Of a DNA stretch of 64,000 nucleotides, positions 53,560 to 64,000 are shown in pieces. The position numbers were made by a program, and so were the translations under genes. This stretch comes from Hydrangea macrophylla (taxonomy: Eukaryota > Streptophyta > Magnoliopsida > Cornales > Hydrangeaceae). A model generated the notes under the pieces. That model saw only the letters and a program-made list of their open reading frames with translations. It was not told the origin of the DNA and ran no database searches. The stretch is from the NCBI GenBank assembly GCA_033977485.1, contig CM066983.1:65086010-65150009 (forward strand), read 5' to 3'. Each line of letters opens with the position of its first letter. Position 1 is the stretch's first letter.

Positions 53560-54545
53560 AATGAAATTAAGGTGCTGAATTGTTGTGAATAGTGCTGGAC
53601 TGCTATGCAGCGGCACTCAGAGTGCCTGAATGGCACTTAGCGAATGCCGCTGCGGCACTCACTGAGTGCTGTTCGGCACTCAGAGAGTGGCGTTCCATCT
53701 TCATTGAGTGCCGACCTGGGCTGATTTGCATTTTTAAGACAAAAATCCTTTTCAATCTTTGATCAAATGAATGCACCAAACGATGCCGTTTTTTGTGTAC
53801 GTGTTAACTACTCCTAGGTCATGTAAACCATGCTCCCACCATCCCTAATTAACCTATCCACCCTTATCTTAGCCCCTAAGATAATGAAAAGTCTATAAAA
53901 ACCCATTTTCTCTCATTTTTGAGAGGGTTGGAGACTTGAATCTAGAGAGAGAGACTTGAATCTAGAGGAATGAGACTTGAATCTTAAAGAAAGAGAGGCT
54001 GAATTTTGAAGATGAAGTTTGTTCTTAGAGAAATATAGAGAGAGAAACCCAAAACCCTATAGAAATTCTACCCAATTCATCCAATTCCTCAAATCTCCAT
54101 TGAAGAACCTTGAAGCTTCAAGGAAGAAGAAGAAGAGTATTGCTAGTAAGGCTTGGATCTCTCCAAATCAATCAAATTCTGAGAAGATCTAGAGGCTAAA
54201 TCCTTATTCCATACTTGTTCTACATAATTCAATCACAAATTCATAGATCTAGGATTTTTACACATTTTCAAAACCTCTCTTCTTGCCACATTTCATCACA
54301 CACCACATAGAATTTGTGATTGAATGATCATGTGTTATTTTCATTGATTTGGATCTAAATAGAGCTTTGGATTTAAGATTAAAAGAGTTTTGACTTGAAA
54401 TTTTCAAATAACCTTTGATTTCATTTCTTTTGTTTATATTTTTCTCATAGGATCTATGAGATCTTCAATATCTCATTAGATCTCTTTGAGTTTGATCCTC
54501 TAGTCCCTTATGATCCTATGATTTATTTGGGTTATACACAACCAA
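53560..54545 (+). repeat. Fragment related to the solo LTR at 20758-23914
   Basis: GGCACTCAG/GAATGCCGC repeats (53612-53720), TATAAAA at 53894-53900, and a run near 54290-54420 (CATTTCATCACACACCAC...TTTGGATCTAA) match 21280-21900 in the same order. Neither LTR end is present. Start and end are approximate. Confidence 0.65.
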
Positions 54546-54860
54546 TACCAAGAAAATCTTAAAAAATGTCAAAATTCTTTCACACCCAGTTCAAAATCAT
54601 ATCTTTCTCCCTAAACGATTTGAAGTAAACAAATTTTATTTTTAACATTGTTATGAAGATTTGGGGGTAATTTGGTCATTTTAGCTTGCTCCATTAGCAA
54701 ATTTTAACGATTACACTTAGTCCGAACCACTTGGGGGTATTACTACCAAAATTTAAACTACAAGGGTGCTAAAATTTAAACCATAAAGAGTAAGTGCAAA
54801 TCGTCTAAACTATAGGGGTGTAAGTGTATTTAACCTTTTTTTTTTTTTTTTTTTTAACCC
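54546..54860. repeat. AT-rich, MITE-like segment before RPN5, with T run
   Basis: Contains phrases common in plant MITE-like repeats (GGGGGTAATTTGGTCATTTT, GGGGTGTAAGTG) and a T run near 54837-54855. TIRs and target duplication were not resolved. No gene. Confidence 0.35.
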
Positions 54861-54983
54861 TTTATCATGTGCTGTACCACACGCAATCTCACTCATCCCT
54901 TATCAAACTTTACGCCCCCAATTCGTATTCCAAACCCTAATTGTGTTCCTCATTGAAATCGATTCCATTTTCTCCTAAAATCT

Positions 54984-55015
<32 letters not shown>

Positions 55016-55048
55016 ACAACTACTGATCGATTCATCTGTTTGTTGAAG
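54861..55048 (+). promoter_or_regulatory. RPN5 promoter-proximal region and 5' UTR
   Basis: AAACCCTAA (54932-54940) is a telo-box, a motif known from promoters of plant growth and translation genes. A (CT)n run (about 54988-55015) follows, like the pyrimidine patches near plant start sites. ATG is at 55049. No clear TATA box. Confidence 0.5.
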
Positions 55049-58000
55049 ATGGTAATTCTGGAGTTCTTTTTTCGGTTTCAGATCTTTGATTTTGTTCATC
55101 AATTACTATATTTTGCTGATACTAACTCACTGCATTTTTTTAAAATTTTTTGGTGATTTGAATTTTCGATTCAGGAAAGTGGAGGTAATTTGGATGCGGC
55201 AATAGAGTCGCTGTTGAATGTGGAGAAGCAGATGAGACTCGCCGGCGATGTGGCCGGAACGAAGAAGGCGGCGACTGATATTCTGCAACTTTGCATCGAA
55301 GCTCGTGCTTGGAAGACCCTCAATGACCAGATTGTTTTGTTGTCCAAGCGACGCGGTCAGTTGAAGCAGGTACTAATTTTAAGGAATTTAACTCCATAGT
55401 CTCAACACTTGTCGCCAACGAAAATTATATATATATATATATATATACATATTTATTGAACTTGTGAAAGTTTCAAAATGGAATGTGGTTGTTTTGGGGA
55501 TTTTCAATTTGGTGGTTCGGGCAAATAATTGGATTGGAGTTCTGTATTATTTTGATGGAATGGGGTGATTTGATTAAGTTGATGAGGCTATCATATGATA
55601 TTGGATTCATTTGTATAATTGGGAGAAAAAGTTGGGTTTGACCTAGTAAATAGATTTTGATGCGATAATGCCTGAATGATTAGATTTGTATGATTTCTAG
55701 ATGGTTATATAGTAATTTCCGTTACGCCCTATACATATCTTTGTTTGTTCTTTATACTGGGTAGAAAATTTCGCTTTGAACTTTGATGTGACTTTGCCCT
55801 TATATTGTGTGCAAGGGCTGCTTTTGATACATGCTTGTATAGAAAGAAAAGAGGTGCATATGTGTTTGTTTGTTTTCTACATACTTGCGGTATTCTTTTA
55901 CCCAAGTACGGTTCTTCCAAAATGTCGTTTATTATTATGTTAACCTTTGAATGGTTTGTCTGGATAATTGTTTCGTATTGTTTGCCCTGTTTCTGTCAGT
56001 AACTTGGAGTTGAGTTTAATGCTCTTTATTACTTCCAGATAGTTTTTTTCAGTGGATAGTATATTTGTACTATGATGTGGTGTTTGGCCTGCATTCCTCC
56101 ATTGTCTATGAAACTCTAACAGATTGACCTTTCTTAAGGATGTAAGTTTTGTAATGGATTTACCAATTTTGTTCACAATGTTGCTGTTTTTACGTAGGCT
56201 GTAACTGCAATGGTTCAGCAAGCCATGCAATATATTGATCAGACACCAGATATCGAGACTAAGATTGAACTTATTCAAACACTCAACAGTGTATCCGCGG
56301 GCAAGGTGAACAATCTGAATATTATTTTAAGTACGTTGTCTTTATTGTAAAGACTGTTTTCATCTTATGTTCCCACTATTTTATTGTAGATATATGTTGA
56401 GATAGAGCGGGCACGGTTGATCAAGAAACTTGCAAAGATTAAGGAAGAACAGGGACTTATAGCTGAGGCTGCTGATTTGATGCAAGAAGTTGCGGTCTGT
56501 GTTGGATGGGATTTCTGTTCTTAATTCCACGGATCTTTCCGTTTCCATATAGTAACACATAATATGTAATGCTGAATTGTTACTTCTGGCACTTTTTCTA
56601 ATTATATTTTGGGTTACAGGTGGAAACATTTGGAGCGATGGCCAAAACTGAAAAGATAGCTTTTATTCTAGAACAGGTGTGGCCCCCTTTCCTCTTCCTT
56701 TTTGTATCATTTGAATCCTGTTTTGATAGCCAAGTTCTTTGCTGAAAAAATTGTTGATGCCATGATATATGAACTTTTGACCAGGTTCGTCTGTGTTTAG
56801 ACCGACAAGATTATGTGCGAGCACAAATCCTTTCGAGAAAGATCAGTCCAAGGGTTTTTGATGCCGATACCACAAAAGAGAAGAGAAAACCTAAAGAAGG
56901 TGAAAATATTGTCGAAGAGGCTCCTGCTGATATACCGTCACTGTTGGAGTTGAAGCGGATATACTATGAGCTCATGGTACGGTAAGTATCTCACCCTTTC
57001 TCTCTCCTTTCCCTTTGCCTTCTCGTGTCCTTCTCCAATCAGCGTATTCCACCTTTCAATTTCCTCATTCCCTCTTTTCTATTGAGGATGCCAATGTAGA
57101 CACAAATATGTAAACACACAACACTACAGACTCAAATTTGGGTGCGCTATATGTGAGAAGATCACATTCATAACTAGTTGAAATTAGTTTTAAATTTGTG
57201 TTCTTTAAGCACTTCTAATGAATGTTTTCTATTCACTGGTCATTAAAGAGAAATGAAAGGAAGGTGATTTGTCGGAATTATTCACGGCATTTCTTCCAAA
57301 AGTCACAGTAACGCCCTTCAATAAGATGTGGGGAAATCTTTTTGAATATTTTACCAAAGCCCTTTATTTTTCTCAACATGCTTAATCTATGGATCACAAA
57401 TAAGAAGCCTAGATTTTTATATTATTAAAAACTGCGGATACATCAATGGGAATTCCATATTCTTGAGATTGAGTAGAGATTTCCAAATTTTCAAAATTAG
57501 AGATAGAGATTCAAATTTTGAAAAGACATTAGAGATTAAGTATCCCTACTTGGTTGAAACAGGCAAAGAATTTCGTTAATAGGTTGCCTTATTGCTTAAT
57601 GGTGGAGCTTACGTCCCAGAACCAAAGCGCCCTGATTAGAGGAAACAATCTTTGGAAGCATCTTTTGAAAAGGTTAAACCAGCAAGGCGGGAGAAAAGAG
57701 CGATCACAAGTCTCACGAATCAATTCAAGAGTAAACGTATGCGGTGGCTCCTAAACGAACTTCTCTCCTACATCTGATCGCAGTCTGTCATCACAAGTTC
57801 ACAACAATACTGAAGTCCTTACCTTTTAGTTATGCGTATGGTCCCTAGAAATAGTGCCCCCATAGTAGTTGTCCATTTTGGAAAAGTAATTCTATGACCC
57901 GTTATATATATCCTCTTCATTCATAAGTTTTCTCCCTTTTTTGTGCATGTGTTTTTTCAGAAAAGAAGGTAGTTTACTTCTTTATAACTACTTACACTAA

Positions 58001-60015
58001 AAATTATTTTAAATATAATAAGATCCAGTTATCTTAGGAGGCTTTACTAGGAGAACACATTAGATCAACAATTGCTCAAATAATAAGTTCTATGCTTTTG
58101 GTTATAACAAATTTTCAAATGTAAAGGAAGATTTTCTCCTCATCATTAACTTCCAGTTTGTCATTTTTAAACTCTTGCATTTTGAGATTTTGTAGTTATT
58201 GCTATATGCAAATGCTTTTCTTTTAAACTCATGCATTTTGAGATTTTATAGTAATTATATGTAAATGTTTTTCAACTATGTGATGATCTTTGTATTCCAA
58301 ATTCTAACTAACTGAAAAAATGGGTTTACATTCCGGGTAACATAGAGTATGTGTTCCCTTAAATTACAAATATCTATGTCGTAGAAGATTGAGGTATTCA
58401 TGGAGTCATACAAAATGGAGTATATTTCAGTGGTTGTGGCAGTGGGGCTCAGAAGCACTAGTGCGGCAAAAATAGTGAAGCACGCGAACTTAGTGCGTGG
58501 CGAGTGCGGCCGCGGCTTTAGTGCGCACTGAGTGCGTGTGGACTCCATTTGAGTTCTTGGCCATGTTTGAGTGTGGGTGGAGTGCGGCCGGAGTGCGGAA
58601 GAAAGGGGAAAAAAAGAGGAAGAAAGGGGAAGAAAGAGGAAAAAAACCAGATTCAAATACCTAGCTAATACATGTGCGTTTTCTTCTTCTTCTTCGATTC
58701 TTCTTCGTCTTCGATCTGCTTCTTCTTCGATTCGTCTTCTTCTTCGATTCTTCTATTCTATTCTGCGACTTCTTCGATTTTGATTCTGCGATTTCTTCCC
58801 CCCCCCCCCCCCCCCCCCCCCCCTTCCTCTCTCTCTCTCTCTCTGGAACATGAAATGGAATGTCTCCAAATGGGTCTGACCTAGACTTTTGAGTTCTAAA
58901 AATGATTTCTTTTAAATCCTTTATTTCTTTTGTATTTAGACTTTAGTCCCAAGTTAATTTTTAATAACACCCAGCTTGTTTTAGATATGTTATTTTACAT
59001 GTGTATATTATTTTTTCTTGATGGATAAAAGTGTATATTATTAAATTTGAAAACAAAATAGTAGTAGAATAGTTTACATATGCTCTAAAAAAAATATAGT
59101 TTGAATTTAATACAATATAAATGTTATATAAAAAATATTTTTAATAATTTACATAAGTACCCCTGCCGCACTCGCACTGTGATTTTGGGAAAATTGCCGA
59201 ACTCTCCGCACTCACGTCCCCGTCCCCGCCCCCGCATCCGCACCGGTGCTTCCTAGCAGTGGGGTAAAGGATGAGATGGTTGGTCTATTCATAACGGTGG
59301 TTATTGGTGTGGGCTCTCGTGGTGGTTGTAGATGAGCAATTGAGACAATGCTTTGTCACCATCTAGGAAGCACTGGTGCAGATGCGGGGACGCGAGTGTG
59401 GGGAGTTCGGCTATTTTCTCAAAATCAAGAGTGCAAGTGCGGCGGGGGTACTTGTTTAAAATGTTAAAAGTATATGTTATATATAAAATTTTGACATTTT
59501 GAATATAAGAATTTATTATTATTTTTTTTTTGAGAAGTGAATATAAGAATTTTGAATCTTAATTTTAATATTTCTTGTGGGGCTTTAGGAAAATAATTTA
59601 AATAAGCGTGATATTAATATGCGACAAAAGAAATGAACAAATAGATTAACTTCTCCCAAGTCCCAACTAACATTTACAAAACCCAATAAACCCAACAACT
59701 GAGAACATCTCCCAACTTACATTTAAAACCCAATAAATATTCACAAAGCCCAAAGAAACAAACCACTAAACCCTCCCTGCTGTTGTAACATATGGAGTAC
59801 AACATATCATGTACATACTAACAAGACCAAGTAAATCCACACAAAATGAGAACATTTCTCTTGCCTAGACTTTCGGCTGTCACAAACGAACGAGGAGGGG
59901 AGAGGTTCGACATAGTCAGATCGCAGAGGACTAGTCGACAAGAAGAGGTGCCGAGATGGAGGTTTGATACAAAGCTTCCGACAATTTAGTTCGGTACAAA
60001 ATTAGATGGAGCTTC

Positions 60016-60084
<69 letters not shown>

Positions 60085-63000
60085 TACTGCGTGTGCCCTA
60101 ACCAGCGAGAGAGACGAACAATTTGATTTGTGAATGTGATGCATCTCCAAACCCTATATTTGCTCGCTTTTGTTTTTTATTTGTGTTATGAACCCCACAA
60201 GTTGTCAAAATAATATTATGTTGTCGACGCACTCACGGTGTGTCGGGCCACACTCATGACGCACTCCAGCCGCACTCAAACATCGCCAAGAACTCAAATG
60301 GAGGCCACACACACTCTCGGTGCACTCCAGCCGCACTCGCACTCCAGCCGCATTAAGTGCTGCCGCGACACCAATTTCGAAGCACTCGTGCTTCTCAGGT
60401 CACCATTGATAAATAGTAGATGGGTTAATCTGTTTATTGCATAGACATGGTATGAAGGCTTTGAGATGGTCAGTGGTGGCCATTGATGGTTCATCGTGGT
60501 GATTATTGTAAATGGGGTGCAGGAAAAGGAGGAAGATGAGGGACTAGTGAGCATTAAAATATTAATTATATGTTAGGAGTAGTGATTGGGCGTGCAATAT
60601 GGCTGTAACAACCACAAAATTGTAAGCATATGCATATCACATGTTGGTTTGGCTACGGAATTGGAAATTATAAATAACTTGAATCCTAGGGGGCATATGA
60701 TACGTTTTTAAGTAATAGTGTTCCAATTATTACTTGTAGGCTCCTAGTTAGTGTGTTTCTATTCGCTTATTAATTTTCGTCTCCTTTGTAAAACCGTAGA
60801 AGTGTAATTGTAGTTCATCTGAATTGTTTGGAAGAAGTAATCTCCAATGCTAAAGTGAACAAACTCGCAATCCGTTCTTTTAGACTTTTGGGTCGTGGCC
60901 TATGAAGTAAGGATCCACATTTATGAGGCAAAATCTTATTGTAATATGGAAGCACGATTAAAGGATACAAATATCAAACTAGCTTTTAGAATAGTAGAAA
61001 TTGGGTATGAGGATAAAATTTGCATAATTATACTTTATAGCGAACAGTTTGTCAAATAAGTTGTAATTGTAAAAATATGTTGATGGGGAAATCAATTGTT
61101 TTGACAATACATGTGGTAAACTGTGACTAACGGTTAGTTGACTTGATTGACTGACAGTTGATTGTAAATATATACCCTTGCAAACACATGCACACAGATA
61201 GCGTATACAACAATGCATCCTTGCTACCTACATTTGTGCCCTTTCTTTTTTAAGTATCCACTTCCATGTCCTATATTTATGTCCATGCTTCATTGGCTTT
61301 GGGTTATATTCTTTGTCAGCTGGCTGGTCATGCCATTTTATGCAAGGATGTATGCTTCGTCTTGCTGTTAGGTGGTATTAAAGTTTATGTTGACTTGTTG
61401 AGAGAAACAGATATCTGGTTATTTTCTTTTAATTTGTTTGTATTGGAATGAAAAGTATTAAATATTGATCTAACATAAGATTGTCTTGAAGAATTCTGAA
61501 TCTGGATAACTGGAGTTCCATTAAGAGTCAATAGATTGGGTTCATTGTTTTCAAATTGGCATGAGAATGTATTATGTGAACTCTCTCTCTCTATCTCTCA
61601 CATGTGCACTTAATTAAGCAAACACATTTTATAACTCCAGTCTGCAGCCTCTAGTTGAAAGAAGAGGTCTGACTGAGGTTTTATGCTGGCTAAAGAAACC
61701 ATCTTCCTTTATCCTGGATTGGGGCTGAAACTATAAAGTTAAGACACTTAGCACGACATAAACAGAGTCCGGTGGAACTGTGGAAACTGTTTGATTCATA
61801 ATGACTCGAAGCCCATTCAATTGACCTAAGTATATCTTACTGTGTTTTGTTGCCAGTTCTCCATTTGGGCCACGATGGTTGAAGAGATGAAAATGCAAAG
61901 CTTTGAGGGAACTTCTCAGCTAAATTCAACTACCCTAGTCACAAGTTTCAATAGATATCTCAAACTTCATTGCCATTGCGGCTCTCATTTGAATGGGAAA
62001 GGGAAGGTTGGGAATTGGGAAGAGACGTATCTAAGAAATTAGCAAGAAAAAATTACAACTTATCTAAATTTCTTCAAAAATAAAAAGAAAAAAATCTTTT
62101 TCTACACAAAGACCTCCTATCTGCTAAACCATCGGATATGTGGCGCCCTTTCTTTCTTTTCTTTTCTTTGTTCATTTATTTATTTATTTTTTCCCCTTCT
62201 TTCGGCCCTTTTTGTGGAGATAAGTATTCTATAGTGCTCTGTGCTGTCTAAGAAAAAAGTAAAGCCGCTGTTCCGTCAAGTAAGTAAATAGCTAGATATT
62301 TGGATATATTCTAGTTGTCAACCCACATGGCAGAACCAATGGCATGACTGTTCATGATAATTCTTGACATGAATCTTCTGTAGGATGATGAATTAGGAAT
62401 GCTACATGCAAATTACTTTTTGTAGATGTTTAAGGAATTTTTAATGAGATCTTCGAATTTGAAAGAGCCTACTTATGGATAATTGTTCATATTTCTTTAC
62501 TCTAGAACTTGGTAAACTCATGTGTTTCATTTTCCATTTGTGTAGGTACCACTCACATAGCAATGATTACCTTGAAATATCTCGTAGTTACAAAGCAATA
62601 TATGAGATTCCCTCTGTTAAAGAAAACCCAGCTCAGTGGATACCGGTAAAGAATATTTCAGTTTGTGCTTTCGCAATATTAGACTTTCATTATCAAGACT
62701 TCAATCTTCTGATAGCTCATATTGTGCAGGTCCTGAGGAAAATATGCTGGTATGTAGTCTTGTCACCACATGATCCTATGCAGTCAAGCCTTTTAAATTC
62801 TCAGTTGGAGGATAAGAATCTTTCAGAAATTCCTCATTTTAGGTATGCCTTTCTTTTTCCCCACAGCTGGTGTGTTTCTTGAAAGACTATTGTTTATTTT
62901 ATTTATATTCTGATTATTCAATGATGTTGTAATTCTCTGGTGCTTGCCTTTGTTTATTGTAGGTTGTTGTTGAAACAATTAGTAACGATGGAGGTGATTC

Positions 63001-63291
63001 AGTGGACGGCTTTGTGGAGTACATTCAAGGATGAGTTTGAGAAAGAAAAGGACATGCTTGGTGGCCCCTTAGGTGACAAAGCTGCTGACGATCTTAGACA
63101 GAGAGTGATAGAACATGTAATATACCGTTTTACTTTCAATCATCTAGTATAATTATTGTTTCCATCTTGATTACATTGGAGTTAGTTGTTTCCAAAATTT
63201 CTTTTGATTGCAGAACATCTTTGTTGTCTCAAAGTATTACTCACGGATTACCTTGAAGCGAGTTGCAGATCTGCTGTGTCTCAGTATTCAG
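55049..63291 (+). CDS. RPN5: 26S proteasome regulatory subunit RPN5 (PSMD12-like), 3' end outside window
   Basis: Lid subunit of the 19S particle; the proteasome degrades ubiquitinated proteins in cytosol and nucleus. Exons by GT-AG sites: 55049-55051, 55175-55369, 56198-56305, 56390-56494, 56620-56676, 56785-56981, 62546-62645, 62730-62842, 62963-63116, 63214-63291. Phases agree at every join and give about 370 residues. Clear family stretches: [150 protein letters not shown]. The last is the start of the PCI winged helix. RPN5 is usually about 440 aa, so about 70 residues are missing beyond 64000. Exon 1 codes only for Met. No stop or frameshift is seen; the gene looks functional. Confidence 0.95.
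55425..55447. repeat. (AT)n microsatellite in RPN5 intron 2
   Basis: A run of alternating A and T with one C near its end. Confidence 0.85.
58448..59256. mobile_element. hAT-type MITE 1
   Basis: 809 bp, flanked by CAGTGGGG at 58440-58447 and 59257-59264 (8 bp, as hAT elements make). Ends CTCAGAAGCACTAGTGCGG and, inverted, CTAGGAAGCACCGGTGCGG. Repeated GAGTGCGG lies near the left end. Inside are a TTC/TCG microsatellite and a 26-base C run (58798-58823). No transposase. Confidence 0.92.
59363..60398. mobile_element. hAT-type MITE 2, opposite orientation
   Basis: 1036 bp, flanked by GTCACCAT at 59355-59362 and 60399-60406. Ends CTAGGAAGCACTGGTGCAG and, inverted, CTGAGAAGCACGAGTGC. Both ends match MITE 1 in reverse order, so it is the same family in opposite orientation. 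Contains a (GA)n run of about 60 bases (60020-60080). No transposase. Confidence 0.92.
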
Positions 63292-64000
63292 GTTAGCCAA
63301 TAATTTTTATTTTTATTTTTGCTGATGACAAAGCACCCGCAGGTTAGCCAATATTAATTTATTAATCATGTAGGATTGTCCCTATTGGTGGTGGACTGGT
63401 GGTGATGCCCTGATTTACTTGTCTAATATGATGGATCATAGGAAAAAAATCTTTGTAATTTTTCTTCGGGTACCCGTGCGATCTGCTTATTGTTTTGAAA
63501 AATAAATTAACAAGAGAAACTTTAAAGGTTTAGGTTAGAGGTGCCAGAAAGAGAAGAAAATTTCATTGGTTCTTGGATTTATCAAAGATGTAAGTTCCAC
63601 GCATATTTGTTGGCTTTAAGTTCCTATAGAAGGCAGTTAAAGCACTTTAGATTTCGTGATTAAAGGGAATCTCTTTCTCAAAGGAAGATCGAATTATGCA
63701 AGTCTTTAATGTAAAGTTTCCTTTCGGGACACTTGTTTGTTTTATGAGCTCTTAACTCTCGAGAATTTGAGACTTTTGAGAGTTTCAACTCTTTAGGATT
63801 AGGATTTGTTAGTGTTCATATTACAGTAAATTACACATGCACCCTTGTACTTAGGGTCAGTTTCACCAAGACCCCTGTAATTCAAAACATGACACTAATA
63901 CCCCCTATACTTTAATGTAAAGTGTCATCGTCATGAATTCCGTCAAAGTTAACAGTGGCTGGATTGTGTGGTAAATTTTCCACCAAATATGACTTGTAAA
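63292..64000 (+). other. RPN5 intron 10 (start), with a repeat-like end
   Basis: GTTAGC donor at 63292; no acceptor with a family-matching exon before the window ends. At 63825-64000 phrases such as CACCCTTGTACTTAGGGTCA and ACCCCTGTAATTCAAAAC resemble common plant MITE-like repeats. No gene seen. Confidence 0.6.

Larger units (their letters stand above)
56982..62545 (+). other. RPN5 intron 6, 5.6 kb, expanded by insertions
   Basis: GTAAGT donor at 56982, TGTAG acceptor at 62545. All other visible introns are 83 to about 830 bases. Two hAT-type MITEs account for about 1.85 kb. A 66 aa open stretch at 57554-57754 ([18 protein letters not shown]) looks protein-like but was not recognised. The rest (60407-62545) shows no gene. 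Confidence 0.85.

Noticed and set aside
57554..57754. Possible captured exon in RPN5 intron 6 ([15 protein letters not shown])
   Set aside because: Protein-like wording but no family recognised and no splice sites that fit; left as unknown.
58276..58884. Ser/Pro-rich ORFs on both strands
   Set aside because: They come from the GAGTGCGG and TTC repeats and the C run inside a MITE.

Overview
This is repeat-rich nuclear DNA from a flowering plant, probably a eudicot; the species cannot be named from the sequence. The signs are a spliced plant-type proteasome subunit gene at the right edge and about 50 kb of nested plant retrotransposons of the Athila, Tat/Ogre, copia and L1 types, with plant-only domains (plant mobile domain, FAR1, GRF zinc finger). 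No tRNA, rRNA, CRISPR array or bacterial-style operon was seen.

Layout. 1-2372: RNase H and integrase remnant of a Tat/Ogre-type Ty3/gypsy element. 2373-15879: an Athila-type element (5' LTR, tRNA-Asp-like PBS, gag, protease, RT, RNase H, integrase, env-like region), broken by many stops; a reversed solo LTR of the same family sits in its gag with a CCAGT target duplication. 15880-16829 and 24266-24408: a second copy of the Tat integrase tail, split by a gag-only copia element (16830-24265, TSD CTTAT) whose 3' LTR is itself split by a 3.2 kb solo LTR (20758-23914, TSD GAGGG). 24409-25322: a deleted Athila LTR. 25363-26200: antisense plant-mobile-domain fragment. 26253 to about 36870: a Tat-derived, largely non-coding element on the minus strand with a 3.3 kb 3' LTR and six tandem-repeat blocks. 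36877 to about 39430: L1-type LINE on the minus strand. 39434-41041: a long open plant-mobile-domain ORF, antisense to a following PPT and LTR (41316-42355). 42356-46390: FAR1, GRF and RNase H-like gene pieces. 46400 to about 53450: a decayed copia element on the minus strand, split by a solo LTR (51028-53229, TSD AAGGG). About 53560-54545: LTR fragment. 54860-64000: the only clear cellular gene, RPN5 (26S proteasome lid subunit), ten exons visible and the 3' end outside the window; its 5.6 kb intron 6 holds two hAT-type MITEs with perfect 8 bp target duplications.

The most interesting signals are: (1) a motif of about 40 bases, present seven times in the Tat-related elements, that can fold into two nested stems with a compensatory change in the outer stem; (2) short repeated, often palindromic motif arrays just upstream of the TATA box in every LTR family here, with a different motif in most families, and one such array plus TATA-like box lying inside Athila just before the env-like ORF, followed by an intron-like segment; (3) two different antisense plant-mobile-domain ORFs in Tat-type contexts; (4) a GRF zinc-finger two-exon model at 43489-43947. 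All of these are readings by eye with no alignment or folding software.
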